Below are positions 28,061-37,456 of a stretch of DNA of 64,000 nucleotides, one piece after another. The notes beneath the pieces were generated by a model. The model saw only the letters and a list, made by a program, of their open reading frames with translations. It was not told the DNA's origin and made no database searches. The position numbers and the translations under genes are program-made. Location: NCBI RefSeq assembly GCF_003148845.1, contig NZ_QGHA01000003.1:338928-402927 (forward strand), in the 5' to 3' direction. The stretch is from Mucilaginibacter oryzae. GTDB taxonomy: Bacteria; Bacteroidota; Bacteroidia; Sphingobacteriales; Sphingobacteriaceae. Within the stretch, counting starts at the first letter, position 1; every line of letters starts with the position of its first letter.

Positions 28061-28855
28061 ATGAAACAACAGATCAATTACAGTAATGAACTATCCGGTA
28101 AAATAGCCTTGATAACAGGTGGTACAAAAGGCACAGGAAAAGCGATTGCCGAACGCTTAAAAGCAGCAGGCGCCACAGTGGTTATTACGGCCAGAAACAA
28201 ACCCGGTCAGTATGATCCCGACCTGCATTATATAGCAGCCGACCTGAGCAAGGCAGAAGATGCACAAAATATGATCAGCGAAGTACTGTCTACCTATGCC
28301 AGGCTGGATATCCTGGTAAACAACCTTGGCGCTTCGTCAACACCCGCTGGCGGTTTTGCAGCATTGAATGATGAGGACTGGCTATCAACCCTGCAAGCTA
28401 ATTTATTGGCCCCTGTAAGGCTTGACAGGGGATTTTTACCGCAAATGATCGATCGGAAAAGTGGTGTTATCGTTCACATCGCTTCCATCCAGGGGCTGTT
28501 GCCGCTATATGATTCTACCTTGCCGTACGCAGCTTCAAAAGCAGGCTTGATCAATTACAGCAAAAGTTTATCGAATGAAGTTGCCCCAAAAGGTGTTCGT
28601 GTACTAACTGTTTCGCCAGGATGGATAAATACAACAGCATCTGTAGCCTGGTTGGGCGAGATCGCAAGAAAGTCGAATAGCACAATAGAAGAAGCGCAGC
28701 AAAGTGTAATGGATGCATTAGGTGGAATACCGTACGGTAGGCCCGCCGAACCGGAAGAAGTAGCTGAATTGGTTGGCTTTTTGGTTTCACCAAGAGCCAG
28801 TTACTTAACAGGAACAAATTTCGTCATAGACGGAGGAACCATACCAACAATTTAA
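28061..28855 (+). CDS. SDR-family oxidoreductase
   Basis: About 264 residues from the ATG at 28061 (MKQQINYSNELSGK). An in-frame TTG at 28040 is a weaker choice. Signature parts: GGTKGTGKAIAERL (NADP-binding turn), NNLGAS, HIASIQG (catalytic serine), and YAASKAG (catalytic Y/K). C-terminal YLTGTNFVIDGG is typical of FabG-like SDRs. It is divergent from the HxlR regulator and followed 32 bases later by a SnoaL-like gene; both are likely induced together in response to a small reactive molecule. The substrate is unknown. Confidence 0.9.
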   Translation: MKQQINYSNELSGKIALITGGTKGTGKAIAERLKAAGATVVITARNKPGQYDPDLHYIAADLSKAEDAQNMISEVLSTYARLDILVNNLGASSTPAGGFAALNDEDWLSTLQANLLAPVRLDRGFLPQMIDRKSGVIVHIASIQGLLPLYDSTLPYAASKAGLINYSKSLSNEVAPKGVRVLTVSPGWINTTASVAWLGEIARKSNSTIEEAQQSVMDALGGIPYGRPAEPEEVAELVGFLVSPRASYLTGTNFVIDGGTIPTI

Positions 28856-28886
28856 TAGTTAGCATCATATCTAAATAGCAAATACC

Positions 28887-29210
28887 ATGAATTTACCAGC
28901 AGTAGTTACCCGATTAGTAAACGCGCAAAACAAATACGACAGTAAGGCTTATGCGGAGTGTTTCACAAATACGGCTATTGTTCACGACGAAGGCAAGCAA
29001 TATAACGGGAAGGAAGAAATTCGCCAATGGATTGAAGAAGCTAATGAGAAGTACAAAAGTTTGATGAAACCACTTAAATACAAGGAAACCGCCCTGAAAG
29101 CGGTACTGACAGCAGAGGTGTCCGGCACTTTCCCCGGAAGCCCCATAGTGCTGCAATTTCATCTGGAACTAAAGGATAACCTCATTGATTCATTAAAAGT
29201 GACTCCATAA
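28887..29210 (+). CDS. SnoaL/NTF2-like small protein
   Basis: A 107-residue cone-shaped alpha+beta fold protein. It has the typical N-terminal helix pair and YAECFTNTAIVHDEGKQYNGKEEIRQWI, as in SnoaL-like polyketide-cyclase/isomerase folds, then beta strands ending in FHLELKDNLIDSLKVTP. Such proteins bind small hydrophobic ligands and may act as isomerases or hydrolases. It probably shares a transcript with the SDR upstream. No catalytic pair can be assigned with confidence. Confidence 0.85.
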   Translation: MNLPAVVTRLVNAQNKYDSKAYAECFTNTAIVHDEGKQYNGKEEIRQWIEEANEKYKSLMKPLKYKETALKAVLTAEVSGTFPGSPIVLQFHLELKDNLIDSLKVTP

Positions 29211-29338
29211 TATTGAGGGCGTAAGGCTCAGCTGATCCAGATGATTACAAAGTCGCTTTTTTTAGATGCGCCGGTCCTTTCCATTCAAAACCCAACATTA
29301 TTCGAAACCCGATGAATTTGATTGAACAGCAAATAAAA

Positions 29339-29368
29339 AACCGCTCCTAAATCTCTTCAAGAGCGGTT
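29339..29368 (-). terminator. Terminator downstream of the distal tRNA-Pro
   Basis: AACCGCTC (29339-29346) and GAGCGGTT (29361-29368) pair. Read on the minus strand, the stem is followed by TTTTTTATTT, a good rho-independent terminator for the tRNA-Pro transcript. Confidence 0.85.
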
Positions 29369-29380
29369 CTGCTGGTGTCG

Positions 29381-29454
29381 TCGGGATGGCAGGATTCGAA
29401 CCTGCGGCCTCCACATCCCAAATGTGGCGCGATACCGGGCTACGCTACATCCCG
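29381..29454 (-). tRNA. tRNA-Pro (anticodon TGG), copy 1
   Basis: The minus strand reads CGGGATG acceptor arm, D-arm GTAGCGTAGCCCGGTATC, anticodon stem CCACA/TGTGG with loop TTTGGGA (anticodon TGG), and T-arm GCAGGTTCGAATCCTGC, then CATCCCG and discriminator A. It is identical to the second copy 94 bases upstream. Confidence 0.96.
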
Positions 29455-29496
29455 TTTGGCTTTTGCCGGGTTATTTAATGTTTCCAATCAGAAAAT

Positions 29497-29529
29497 AAAA
29501 CCCTCTAAACTTTCAATTTAGAGGGTTTT
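29497..29529 (-). terminator. Terminator between the two tRNA-Pro genes
   Basis: AAAACCCTCTAAA (29497-29509) and TTTAGAGGGTTTT (29517-29529) form a perfect 13-bp stem with a 7-base loop, so each tRNA-Pro copy is followed by its own terminator. Confidence 0.85.
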
Positions 29530-29548
29530 GATACTGGGTATCGCTTTG

Positions 29549-29622
29549 TCGGGATGGCAGGATTCGAACCTGCGGCCTCCACATCCCAAATGTGGCGCGA
29601 TACCGGGCTACGCTACATCCCG
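29549..29622 (-). tRNA. tRNA-Pro (anticodon TGG), copy 2
   Basis: Same 74-base sequence as the copy at 29381-29454, with a TTTGGGA anticodon loop and complete cloverleaf arms. As in most bacteria outside the proteobacteria, whether CCA is encoded cannot be judged from function; no CCA follows the discriminator here. Confidence 0.96.
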
Positions 29623-30182
29623 TCTCCCTGATTGGGTGTGCAAAAGTATGATTTTTAATCAAGTTGCAAAATTTTTTTTGAAAGAATTTCCTTACAATTT
29701 CATAACATACTCATTTGTAATTTCTTTCCCTGGTTTTCCATTCGGCACTATTGAATGGTTTTAAACTAATCTGGATTACTGATAGCGATTTCAACACAAA
29801 TACCGTTAAATGCGATTACACTTTAGCCGGGGCAAACCAATGGAATTGCAGCGCTATTTGAATATCGATCAATTAAAAAATTTCCATTTTATACAATAGC
29901 TATAAGCGGCCTGTTAACTTATTAAAGTCACGACCAGAAAATTAAGATTCGCCGTTAGCCCTCCCGCCAGAATTCAACGCTTTTATAATAGATAACAACC
30001 CGGTTAATTAAGGTAACAGTAATTGGATAAAACGCTTGCCTTTCGGTAACAATGTTCATTAACCGGGTCAATTGCTTTGTTTGTCGATTAACGCTCACTT
30101 ACAGTTAAACTTATTATATTTTTGAGACCAACTATTGCCGGGCTCATTACGTATTTATTGATGATCGCAAAAACGCACCTGT
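29623..30182. other. Intergenic region with no recognised gene
   Basis: About 560 AT-rich bases between the tRNA-Pro genes and the pepsin-like lipoprotein gene. It must include the tRNA promoter (minus strand) and the lipoprotein promoter. TATATTTTTG at 30115-30124 is the nearest thing to a -7 box. No RNA gene is recognised. Confidence 0.4.
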
Positions 30183-31280
30183 ATGACAAAAGAACGCTTA
30201 CTATTAATGCCGAAACTATTCGGTTATTTCATAATTATTTTAGCCTTTAATTCCTGCAAAAAGGATAAAACCGCCACACCGCAGGTGCAAACGGTAAAGC
30301 CGGTAACGCTGGGCTTGTACGAGTACTCATCGGGCGTTAACAAGCGCATTTTTTTGCCGGTTTCGCAGGTTGGCACTAAAACGGTAACGTACTACACCGT
30401 GTTCGACACCGGCTCGTCGGGCATGACGCTCGACGCCGATGGCATTTTACCGGCATCCATGATCACCTCATCGGGGATCCAGTTTACCGGCGACTCCGTT
30501 GTGGTAAACGGCATCACAGTTACCAAAACAACCGGCACAATCAGTTTTGGAGACAACATCAGCTCCACTAAAGAATACGGCAACCTTGCCTATGCCGACA
30601 TCACTATCGGCGATCAGCTGGGCAACCTCGTTTTAAAGCGCGTGCCGTTTTTCCTGTACTATAAAATAGTTGATGGCGATGGCAATAAACTAAGCGCCCA
30701 TTCAAGCGATGTGTTTGGCGTTGGCCCGGGCACCAGCTATGTAACCAACATTATTCAAAGTCCGCTGCAGAGGTTTAACACCGGCGGCAATCTTACCGGC
30801 GGCTTCAAGCTGGCTACCTTAAACAAAAGTATGTTCAGTTCGGCAGGTAATTACGTGAGCAACCTGTTAACCATCGGCCTCACCGGTTCCGATCTTTCTT
30901 CGCAGGGCTTTATCATGCATAACCTCAATTACTATAATGCAGGCGGATATTCGCCCAATATTCCGGCAACCATCAGCTATAACGGCAAAACCATATCGGG
31001 GCAAATCCTTTTCGATACGGGTACCCCCTCAACCACTGTAATAGAAGACAAAACGGCTACAAACGCCATCGGTAACCTGCCGGCAAATTCAACGGTAACC
31101 ATAACCACTAACAAGGGCTTCACCTATACGTATACTACAGCCAGCACAGCAAACCTTACCGAGGTGCAAAATCCCAATAACACAGGCGACACGCGAACCA
31201 TTTTCAGTCTGGATTTTTTCATCAGCAACGAGTACCTTACCGATTATGGAAATCACCGCATCGGTTTGAAAAATAATTAG
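30183..31280 (+). CDS. Pepsin-like (A1-type) aspartic-protease-fold lipoprotein
   Basis: 365 residues with a lipoprotein signal ending in FNSC (C25) and then a charged KKDK tail, so it is probably anchored in the outer membrane or exported. Two aspartic-protease active-site motifs are present: FDTGSSG (D75) and LFDTGTPS (D278), about 200 residues apart as in bilobal pepsins. SSDVFGVGPG (175-183) resembles the DGILGLG turn of lobe 1. The C-terminal LDFFISNEYLTDYGNHRIGL (343-362) parallels the pepsin ending GD-x-F-L-R-x-Y-Y-x-x-F-D. Bacterial A1 homologues (shewasin type) are known but rare. ATG 30183 or ATG 30207 could both serve; the second gives a shorter signal. Activity is inferred. Confidence 0.8.
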   Translation: MTKERLLLMPKLFGYFIIILAFNSCKKDKTATPQVQTVKPVTLGLYEYSSGVNKRIFLPVSQVGTKTVTYYTVFDTGSSGMTLDADGILPASMITSSGIQFTGDSVVVNGITVTKTTGTISFGDNISSTKEYGNLAYADITIGDQLGNLVLKRVPFFLYYKIVDGDGNKLSAHSSDVFGVGPGTSYVTNIIQSPLQRFNTGGNLTGGFKLATLNKSMFSSAGNYVSNLLTIGLTGSDLSSQGFIMHNLNYYNAGGYSPNIPATISYNGKTISGQILFDTGTPSTTVIEDKTATNAIGNLPANSTVTITTNKGFTYTYTTASTANLTEVQNPNNTGDTRTIFSLDFFISNEYLTDYGNHRIGLKNN

Positions 31281-31419
31281 CCGTAACCGTCGGTCCGGTT
31301 TCGTATTACCAAAGCCGGCTTTTATAACCTATCCATAACTTGCTATAGAGAATGACACGATAATTTCTGTTTTGCGAATAATTTTCATGCATTGCGGTGA
31401 TTGAAACCTTTAAATCAAC

Positions 31420-31452
31420 AACGGGGCTGCATATTTGATAGGCAACCCCGTT
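31420..31452 (+). terminator. Terminator-like hairpin after the pepsin-like gene
   Basis: AACGGGG-c-TGC pairs with GCA-a-CCCCGTT (ten pairs, one mismatch), followed by TTATTATA. It lies 140 bases after the lipoprotein stop. Confidence 0.55.
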
Positions 31453-31591
31453 TATTATACCTTATTGTAAGAACAACAGGCTCATAATAAAAATAGGTTT
31501 ATAAGGTTGTTAAACCTGGTATGGGAAGATGCTAATTGGACTGTTATTTCTAACAACAGGTAGCGTATCGCTCCGTTACTTAACCAAGTGA

Positions 31592-32157
31592 CCAAAAAAC
31601 AACAATCAACGTAATTAACCCACAGTTAAGGGTTAATATTTCGGCAAAACTGCAGCTGATAGCCTTGAGATGCAAGCTTCAGTTCGAGCTAATAAGGCTT
31701 AAATCCGGAAAGATGGATATCATAATGAACAGAAGTTATCTATTAATTAAACTACGCCAGTATTATGATATTATTTTACGTCGACTGTAAATAGCGACTG
31801 ATCGGAAAAACAATGCGAAGAAAAGTGATCAACTTTATAGAAACAGCTATAAAAGAACAGAAAAACCATCGCAGATGCTAAAATTTACCTTCTTCGGTTT
31901 CTAATAAGTGAAAATTAACGACAGGAAGAGCTGGAATACATTGATAACAGTTAAAAAAGACTTCAAAAAGTTACATTTCAGAAAACATTACACCTAAAAA
32001 ATTAGTTTTAGAAGTAAAAGAATATAAAACATCCGGCTTTTGTTTGGTTAAAATGCAGATTCTGAAAAAAAAGTAGAATACAATTGCAACTTTTTATCGC
32101 CCAAGAGAGTCTTGTATTTAAAATAACTCTTCCAAAAACCAACAATCAACGTATTAA
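31592..32157. repeat. Pair of direct repeats 540 bp apart
   Basis: CCAAAAAacAACAATCAACG followed by TAATTAA at 31592-31618, and CCAAAAAccAACAATCAACG followed by TATTAA at 32132-32157. Only about two positions differ. No transposase or target-site pattern is visible between them. Confidence 0.55.
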
Positions 32158-32672
32158 AAACACGATAATTTTTTAATAATATCTAAAAAAATAAAAATAT
32201 AATTTTTAATAAAATTATTCAAACAAACATAAATCACTATATATCAAAACACTATAAATAAATAATTACAATTAAAATAGTTTTGGTAAAACATTTTTAA
32301 CTCAAAAACCAAAATCATATCCAATCCATAACATTTTTGTTACAAAACAATATATTTTAAGTTACAACCCGCATAACGAACCGTATCACAATTGTTACAA
32401 TTGAAGATACTCAAGCTATCAAAGTCTATATTTTAAGCCATCTTAGTCATTTTCATTGTCAATTCAACACTTATTATTAATAAGCATTAAACTTTCATGC
32501 ACTTTCTACAAAAAAATGAGCGAAAATCACTTTTTTAGCCTTTTTTCAATATAAATTTCATGTAAAATCCACGTCAATTAATTGTCAGCTTTAGAAACAC
32601 AACACGCATCGCAATGATTTTTACATATATAACAATATATCATTGCCGTTTTTACACTTTTATCAAAATTAT

Positions 32673-32702
32673 TTTGATTCTATTGCAAAAAATGTAGTTT
32701 TG
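32673..32702 (+). promoter_or_regulatory. Promoter of the SusC/SusD operon
   Basis: TTTG (32673-32676), 18-base spacer, TAGTTTTG (32695-32702), which fits the TTTG/TAnnTTTG consensus of the Bacteroidota primary sigma factor. Transcription should start near 32709, giving a leader of about 20 bases before the ATG at 32730. Confidence 0.72.
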
Positions 32703-32729
32703 GGTATTAACTAAAACTGATTTTTAATA

Positions 32730-35700
32730 ATGAAAAAACTCCTACTCGCAAGCTGGTGTTTTATCATGCTATTTATTAGTGTGGTACAAGCACAAAACAA
32801 AACAGTTACCGGCCGGGTAACTTCGAAAGATGATGGATTGCCGTTGCCTGGTGTATCCATAAGAGTTACGGGTACAACTATCGGTACCCAAACCAATGCA
32901 AATGGCCAGTTTGTGTTGAATGTTCCCTCCTCGGCAAAAACATTAAGCTTTAGTTTTATTGGTTACGCAAGCAAAAGCGTTGAAATTGGAAACGGCCCGT
33001 TAGTAGTTTCGCTTGAAAGCTCTGCTAACAAGCTATCAGAGGTAGTAATCTCAGGTGCTTACGGCGCTAAACAATCGTCACGTTCGGCTTCTTACGCTGT
33101 ACAGGTTGTAAAAGCAGAGCAACTGAACACAGTTCGTCAGCCAAACGTTAACAATGCCCTGGCTGGTAAAGTAGCCGGTATACAGGTACGAAGCCAATCT
33201 GCAGCAGCATTGGGCCGTAATACAAACATCAGGTTACGTGGCGCTACAGGTTTTGGTAGCGGTAACAACCCATTATATGTTGTTGACGGTACCATTTTGC
33301 CAAACATTGATGACATCAGCAATGACGATATCGAAGATATCAGCGTACAGATGGGTCCGGCAGCTTCTGCCCAGTTTGGTTCACAAGGTGCTTACGGTGC
33401 TATCGTAATTACAACCAAAAAAGGTAAGAAATCAAAAGGTGTAGGCGTTGAGTTTAACTTGGGTGCCAACTTTGATAAAGCTTACATTCTTCCAAACTAT
33501 CAAAACAGCTATGGTGGTGGTGCATCTGCAGATTTTATCCAATACCATTACAAAGATGGCGATCCTGAAGGTTGGAAAGCTTTAGATGGCAAATACTATC
33601 CGGATTATACCGATGATAGCAGCTGGGGCCCTAAAATGGTTGGTCAGGAGTATATTCCATGGTATGCATGGGCTCCCGGAACAAAATATTCATTCAAAAC
33701 AGCTAAATGGACCCCACAACCGGACAACGCTAAAGACTTCTTCCAAACAGGTGTAGCTTTAAACAACACTGTAGCTTTCACTAAAGCGGCAGACGACTAT
33801 AACTTCAGGATGTCGTTCAATAACCAGCATACAACAGGTATTGTTCCTGAAACCTGGTTAAACAAAAACAACTTCGCTTTAGTAGGTAACTTTGATCTTA
33901 ACAAACACATTACTGTAGGCGCAAACATTAACTTTGCTGGTTCACAACTTCATGGCCAAATTGATGATGCTTATGCAAGTGCATCAAGCGGTTCGTTCAA
34001 CTCATGGTTTCACCGTGATCTTGACATGGGTATCATGAAAGAGTTGCAAGACCTTAAATCGCCAGATGGTACTTACGTAAGCTGGAACCACGCTAATCCA
34101 AACTCATATGATCCGGCACACCCAGATCAATTTTACGGTGGTAACTATTGGTATAACCCATACTTATGGCAAAAACAGTGGCAAAACCTGAATACCCGCG
34201 ACCGTTTATTCGGTAATATCTACTTCCAGTACAAGATCAATAAAGATTTAAACTTTAGAGTAACCTACCGCCGTAACCAAACCAACACCTGGAACGAAAA
34301 CAAAGTTTCGTCTGAAATCCAGGCCAGCGGTACGCAAACAGGTAAAAAAGCTACTTACGCTACTTCAAACACGTATTCAAACCGTGAAAACTATGAAACA
34401 CAGTTGAACTACGATAAACAGATCAAAGACTTCCACGTAACTGCCAACGTAGGTACAGATATTTACAACTGGAGCTACAAAGACAACTCGGCAAGTACTC
34501 AAAATGGTTTAAGTGTACCTGATTTGTACAGTTTGTCAAACTCTGTGGATCCAATCTCCTTCGGTAACGGTCGTACACAAGAGCAATACCGTTCAGTTCA
34601 TGGTTCAGCTCACGTTGGTTACAAAGCTTTTGCCTATTTAGATGCGACTTTACGTAACGACTGGTATTCAACTATTGCAGCTACAAATGGTGCAAACTCT
34701 GTATTATCAAAATCATTTGGTGGTTCATTAGTTTTCAGCGAATTGCTCCCTGAATTTAAAGACTGGTTGAGCTTTGGTAAATTAAGGGCATCCTGGGGCC
34801 AGGTACCATTGGCTTTAGGTACAAGCACCGAAACATTTGGTGCTTACCGTAACAACACTGTGTATGGTATTGCTGCTAATAAATGGAATGGCAACCTGTT
34901 ACAAGGCGGTCCTACTCAATTTGTTGATCCTAACCTGCACGGTACTACAACTACTTCTCAGGAGATCGGTTTAGACTTAGGTTTCTTTAACGACAGGTTA
35001 ACATTTAAAAGTACCTACTGGAAAGCCGACGATAAAGACATACCGCTTTCATTGGCTGTAAACGCTGCCAGCGGTGTATCATCGATCTTAACAAACGTTG
35101 GTTTGATCAAAAAAAGAGGCTTAGAGATAACAGTAGGCGGTACTCCGGTTGCATTACCAAACTTTAACTGGACTATCAACGCTAACTTCTCACAATTGCT
35201 CGATAATACCGTTGTTGAGATCAGCAACAAATACGGTGTTGACCGTGTACAGGTAGCAGGTGTTTGGGGTTCAGATATGCCTTATCTTATTAACCAGAAA
35301 GGTAAATGGTGGGGACAAATTTACGGTAACGGCATCAAACGTAACTCTGCTGGCATACCTATCCTTACTTCATCAGGTGCTTACATCAACGATCCTAACG
35401 TATACTTTGGTAGCGTATTACCAAAATATACCGGTGGTTTACAAAACTCGTTCACTTTCCTGAAATCGTTTAACTTAAACATTAACATCGATTACCAGTT
35501 TGGTGGTAAATTCGTATCGTTATCAAACCGTTGGGGCCAGTATAGCGGCTTAACTGCTAATACCGCGGCGCTTAACGATAAAGGCATGTCGGTACGTGAC
35601 CCTGTTGCTGACGGCGGCGGTGTAAAAGTTACCGGTGTTGACGCAAACAACAACCCTGTTACTTACTATGTAGATGCAAAATCTTATTACCAGGGCTTAA

Positions 35701-35969
35701 CCAACAACAAAACTTACGATCCGTACATCTACGATTTAACGTTCATTAAACTTCGTGAGGTTGCGTTTGGTTATACACTTCCAATCCAAAAATGGGGTTT
35801 AGGCAAAGCATTACAATCAGCACGCATTGAGTTTGCCGGTCGTAACTTGTTGCTAATTTATGCGAAATCAAAAGATTTTGATCCATCAGAAATCAGTGCA
35901 ACAGAAGGTGAAACTGCACAGTACCCAGGTACAAGGGGAGTTGGTTTCAACTTAAAAGTAACTTTCTAA
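32730..35969 (+). CDS. SusC/RagA-family TonB-linked outer-membrane transporter
   Basis: 1079 residues. Signal peptide 1-21 (ending VQAQN), carboxypeptidase-like domain about 24-105 (TGRVTSKDDGLPLPGVSIRVTGTTIGTQTNANGQF), then the SusC plug (about 110-225) with the family phrases LAGKVAGIQVRSQS, NIRLRGATGFGSGNNPLYVVDG, and YGAIVITTKKGK. A large barrel follows, ending YPGTRGVGFNLKVTF with the terminal phenylalanine. It pairs with the SusD-like lipoprotein encoded next to import oligosaccharides or peptides. No STN anti-sigma domain is present, so control by an ECF/anti-sigma pair is not indicated. Codon use is richer in AT-ending codons than the sugar operon, which fits strong expression. Confidence 0.96.
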   Translation: MKKLLLASWCFIMLFISVVQAQNKTVTGRVTSKDDGLPLPGVSIRVTGTTIGTQTNANGQFVLNVPSSAKTLSFSFIGYASKSVEIGNGPLVVSLESSANKLSEVVISGAYGAKQSSRSASYAVQVVKAEQLNTVRQPNVNNALAGKVAGIQVRSQSAAALGRNTNIRLRGATGFGSGNNPLYVVDGTILPNIDDISNDDIEDISVQMGPAASAQFGSQGAYGAIVITTKKGKKSKGVGVEFNLGANFDKAYILPNYQNSYGGGASADFIQYHYKDGDPEGWKALDGKYYPDYTDDSSWGPKMVGQEYIPWYAWAPGTKYSFKTAKWTPQPDNAKDFFQTGVALNNTVAFTKAADDYNFRMSFNNQHTTGIVPETWLNKNNFALVGNFDLNKHITVGANINFAGSQLHGQIDDAYASASSGSFNSWFHRDLDMGIMKELQDLKSPDGTYVSWNHANPNSYDPAHPDQFYGGNYWYNPYLWQKQWQNLNTRDRLFGNIYFQYKINKDLNFRVTYRRNQTNTWNENKVSSEIQASGTQTGKKATYATSNTYSNRENYETQLNYDKQIKDFHVTANVGTDIYNWSYKDNSASTQNGLSVPDLYSLSNSVDPISFGNGRTQEQYRSVHGSAHVGYKAFAYLDATLRNDWYSTIAATNGANSVLSKSFGGSLVFSELLPEFKDWLSFGKLRASWGQVPLALGTSTETFGAYRNNTVYGIAANKWNGNLLQGGPTQFVDPNLHGTTTTSQEIGLDLGFFNDRLTFKSTYWKADDKDIPLSLAVNAASGVSSILTNVGLIKKRGLEITVGGTPVALPNFNWTINANFSQLLDNTVVEISNKYGVDRVQVAGVWGSDMPYLINQKGKWWGQIYGNGIKRNSAGIPILTSSGAYINDPNVYFGSVLPKYTGGLQNSFTFLKSFNLNINIDYQFGGKFVSLSNRWGQYSGLTANTAALNDKGMSVRDPVADGGGVKVTGVDANNNPVTYYVDAKSYYQGLTNNKTYDPYIYDLTFIKLREVAFGYTLPIQKWGLGKALQSARIEFAGRNLLLIYAKSKDFDPSEISATEGETAQYPGTRGVGFNLKVTF

Positions 35970-35996
35970 GTGATAAGGACTATTAGATCAAGAAAA

Positions 35997-37433
35997 ATGA
36001 AAAAAATATTTTTATATACATTAGCAGGCGCACTTATGCTTTCGGGTGCGGGTTGTAATAAGATTAAGGATTTTGGCGATGTTAACAGTAATCCGGGCGC
36101 AACAACAACACCTATACCTTCGGCCCTGTTATCAAACGTTGAAGCTGGCCTGAGCGGTTATGCATCAACAGGTACTGAGGCCATCAGCGGCGGTCAATAC
36201 GCTCAATATTTTACTGAAACCCAGTATTCGGGAACTTCATTATATAACTTACCACAAAACTCATTTACAGGCAACTACGCGGGTAACCTGAATAATCTCC
36301 AGATTATTGTTAACCTGGCACCAACCAAGAACATGGTAAACGTTGCAAAAATCCTGCAACAGTACATATTTTGGGTGGTAACTGATTCCTGGGGAGACGT
36401 TCCCTACAGCGAGGCTTTAAAAGGCGCTACCAATATCCTGCCCAAATATGATAAACAGCAGGATATTTATAAGGGTATGCTAACCACCTTAACAACAGCC
36501 GTAAACTCGTTTGATTCGTCGCCGATTAGCGGTGATATCATTTATGGGGGTGATGTTGCTTCCTGGAAACGAATGGCCAACTCGCTTAAATTACTGATAG
36601 CCGTTCAAATGTCAAAAACAGCCGATGCAGCAACAGCATCTGCCGCCGTAAAAGAAGCAATTGCTGCCTCAGGTGGCGGTGTTATTACCAGTACTGATCA
36701 AAACTTTACGGTTAAATATCCGGGCGGTGTTTACAAAAGCCCATGGTGGAACTTGTATAATGGCCGTAAAGACTTTGCCGAATCAAAAACGCTTACTGAT
36801 TATACTGCAAGCACCAGCGACCCGCGCCAGGCAGCCTTTGGTGGCGAAAGTGAGCAAGCGGGTAACTTAAACACCTCAAATATCGGTGTTCCTTACGGTT
36901 TGGCGCGCTTATCTGTAACAGCGTTTACCGATGCCAACCCCAAATGGGCCCGTGTATTACGCGGCGACTTCAGGCTTGAAAATGGATCCGTAACCCTGAT
37001 CACAGCCGCTGAAGTGTGGCTGGCAAGGGCCGAAGCAGTAAACCTGGGCTGGATCACGCCAACCGCTGATGAAACAGTTGCCAAAGACTTCCAAACCGGC
37101 ATTGGCGAATCATTTGTTCAGTGGGGTTTAACTGCTGCTGCAGGTAAAAGCTTTGCACAAGGTTTAGGCACACCTGATTTCAAGTTAATTTCAACTCAGC
37201 GTTGGGTGGCGAGCTATCCGGACGGGCACATGGCCTGGGATATATGGAGGAAAAGCGGGTACCCGGAACTGAAACCGGCCCCTGACGCTACTAACTCGTC
37301 TAAGCAAATTGTAAGAAGATTTGTGTATGCTACTTCAGAGTATAATACCAATGGTAAAAACGTAGCGGCAGCCGTAGCAAATTTAGACGGAGGAGACAGC
37401 CAGGACTCGCGCGTATGGTGGGATGTTAAGTAA
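35997..37433 (+). CDS. SusD/RagB-family nutrient-binding lipoprotein
   Basis: 478 residues from the ATG at 35997; the frame is open from a GTG at 35970, directly after the SusC stop, but the lipoprotein signal MKKIFLYTLAGALMLSGAGC sets the start. The mature lipoprotein has SusD-like features: VNSNPGATTTPIPSALLSNVEAG near the N-terminus, QQYIFWVVTDSWGDVPYSEAL, then MANSLKLLIAVQMSK (TPR-like helices) and AEVWLARAEAVNLGW. It resembles the SusD-like_2 branch. It acts as the lid and ligand capturer over the SusC channel at the cell surface. Confidence 0.94.
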   Translation: MKKIFLYTLAGALMLSGAGCNKIKDFGDVNSNPGATTTPIPSALLSNVEAGLSGYASTGTEAISGGQYAQYFTETQYSGTSLYNLPQNSFTGNYAGNLNNLQIIVNLAPTKNMVNVAKILQQYIFWVVTDSWGDVPYSEALKGATNILPKYDKQQDIYKGMLTTLTTAVNSFDSSPISGDIIYGGDVASWKRMANSLKLLIAVQMSKTADAATASAAVKEAIAASGGGVITSTDQNFTVKYPGGVYKSPWWNLYNGRKDFAESKTLTDYTASTSDPRQAAFGGESEQAGNLNTSNIGVPYGLARLSVTAFTDANPKWARVLRGDFRLENGSVTLITAAEVWLARAEAVNLGWITPTADETVAKDFQTGIGESFVQWGLTAAAGKSFAQGLGTPDFKLISTQRWVASYPDGHMAWDIWRKSGYPELKPAPDATNSSKQIVRRFVYATSEYNTNGKNVAAAVANLDGGDSQDSRVWWDVK

Positions 37434-37456
37434 TTAATTCAAAATCAGTACACAAA

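Larger units (their letters stand above)
31281..32672. other. 1.4-kb AT-rich non-coding region before the SusC gene
   Basis: All frames are closed by stops. It becomes extremely AT-rich from about 32100. It contains a terminator-like hairpin, two copies of a 25-base direct repeat and, at its end, the susC promoter. No RNA gene family was recognised. The length is unusual for this otherwise compact window. Confidence 0.6.
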
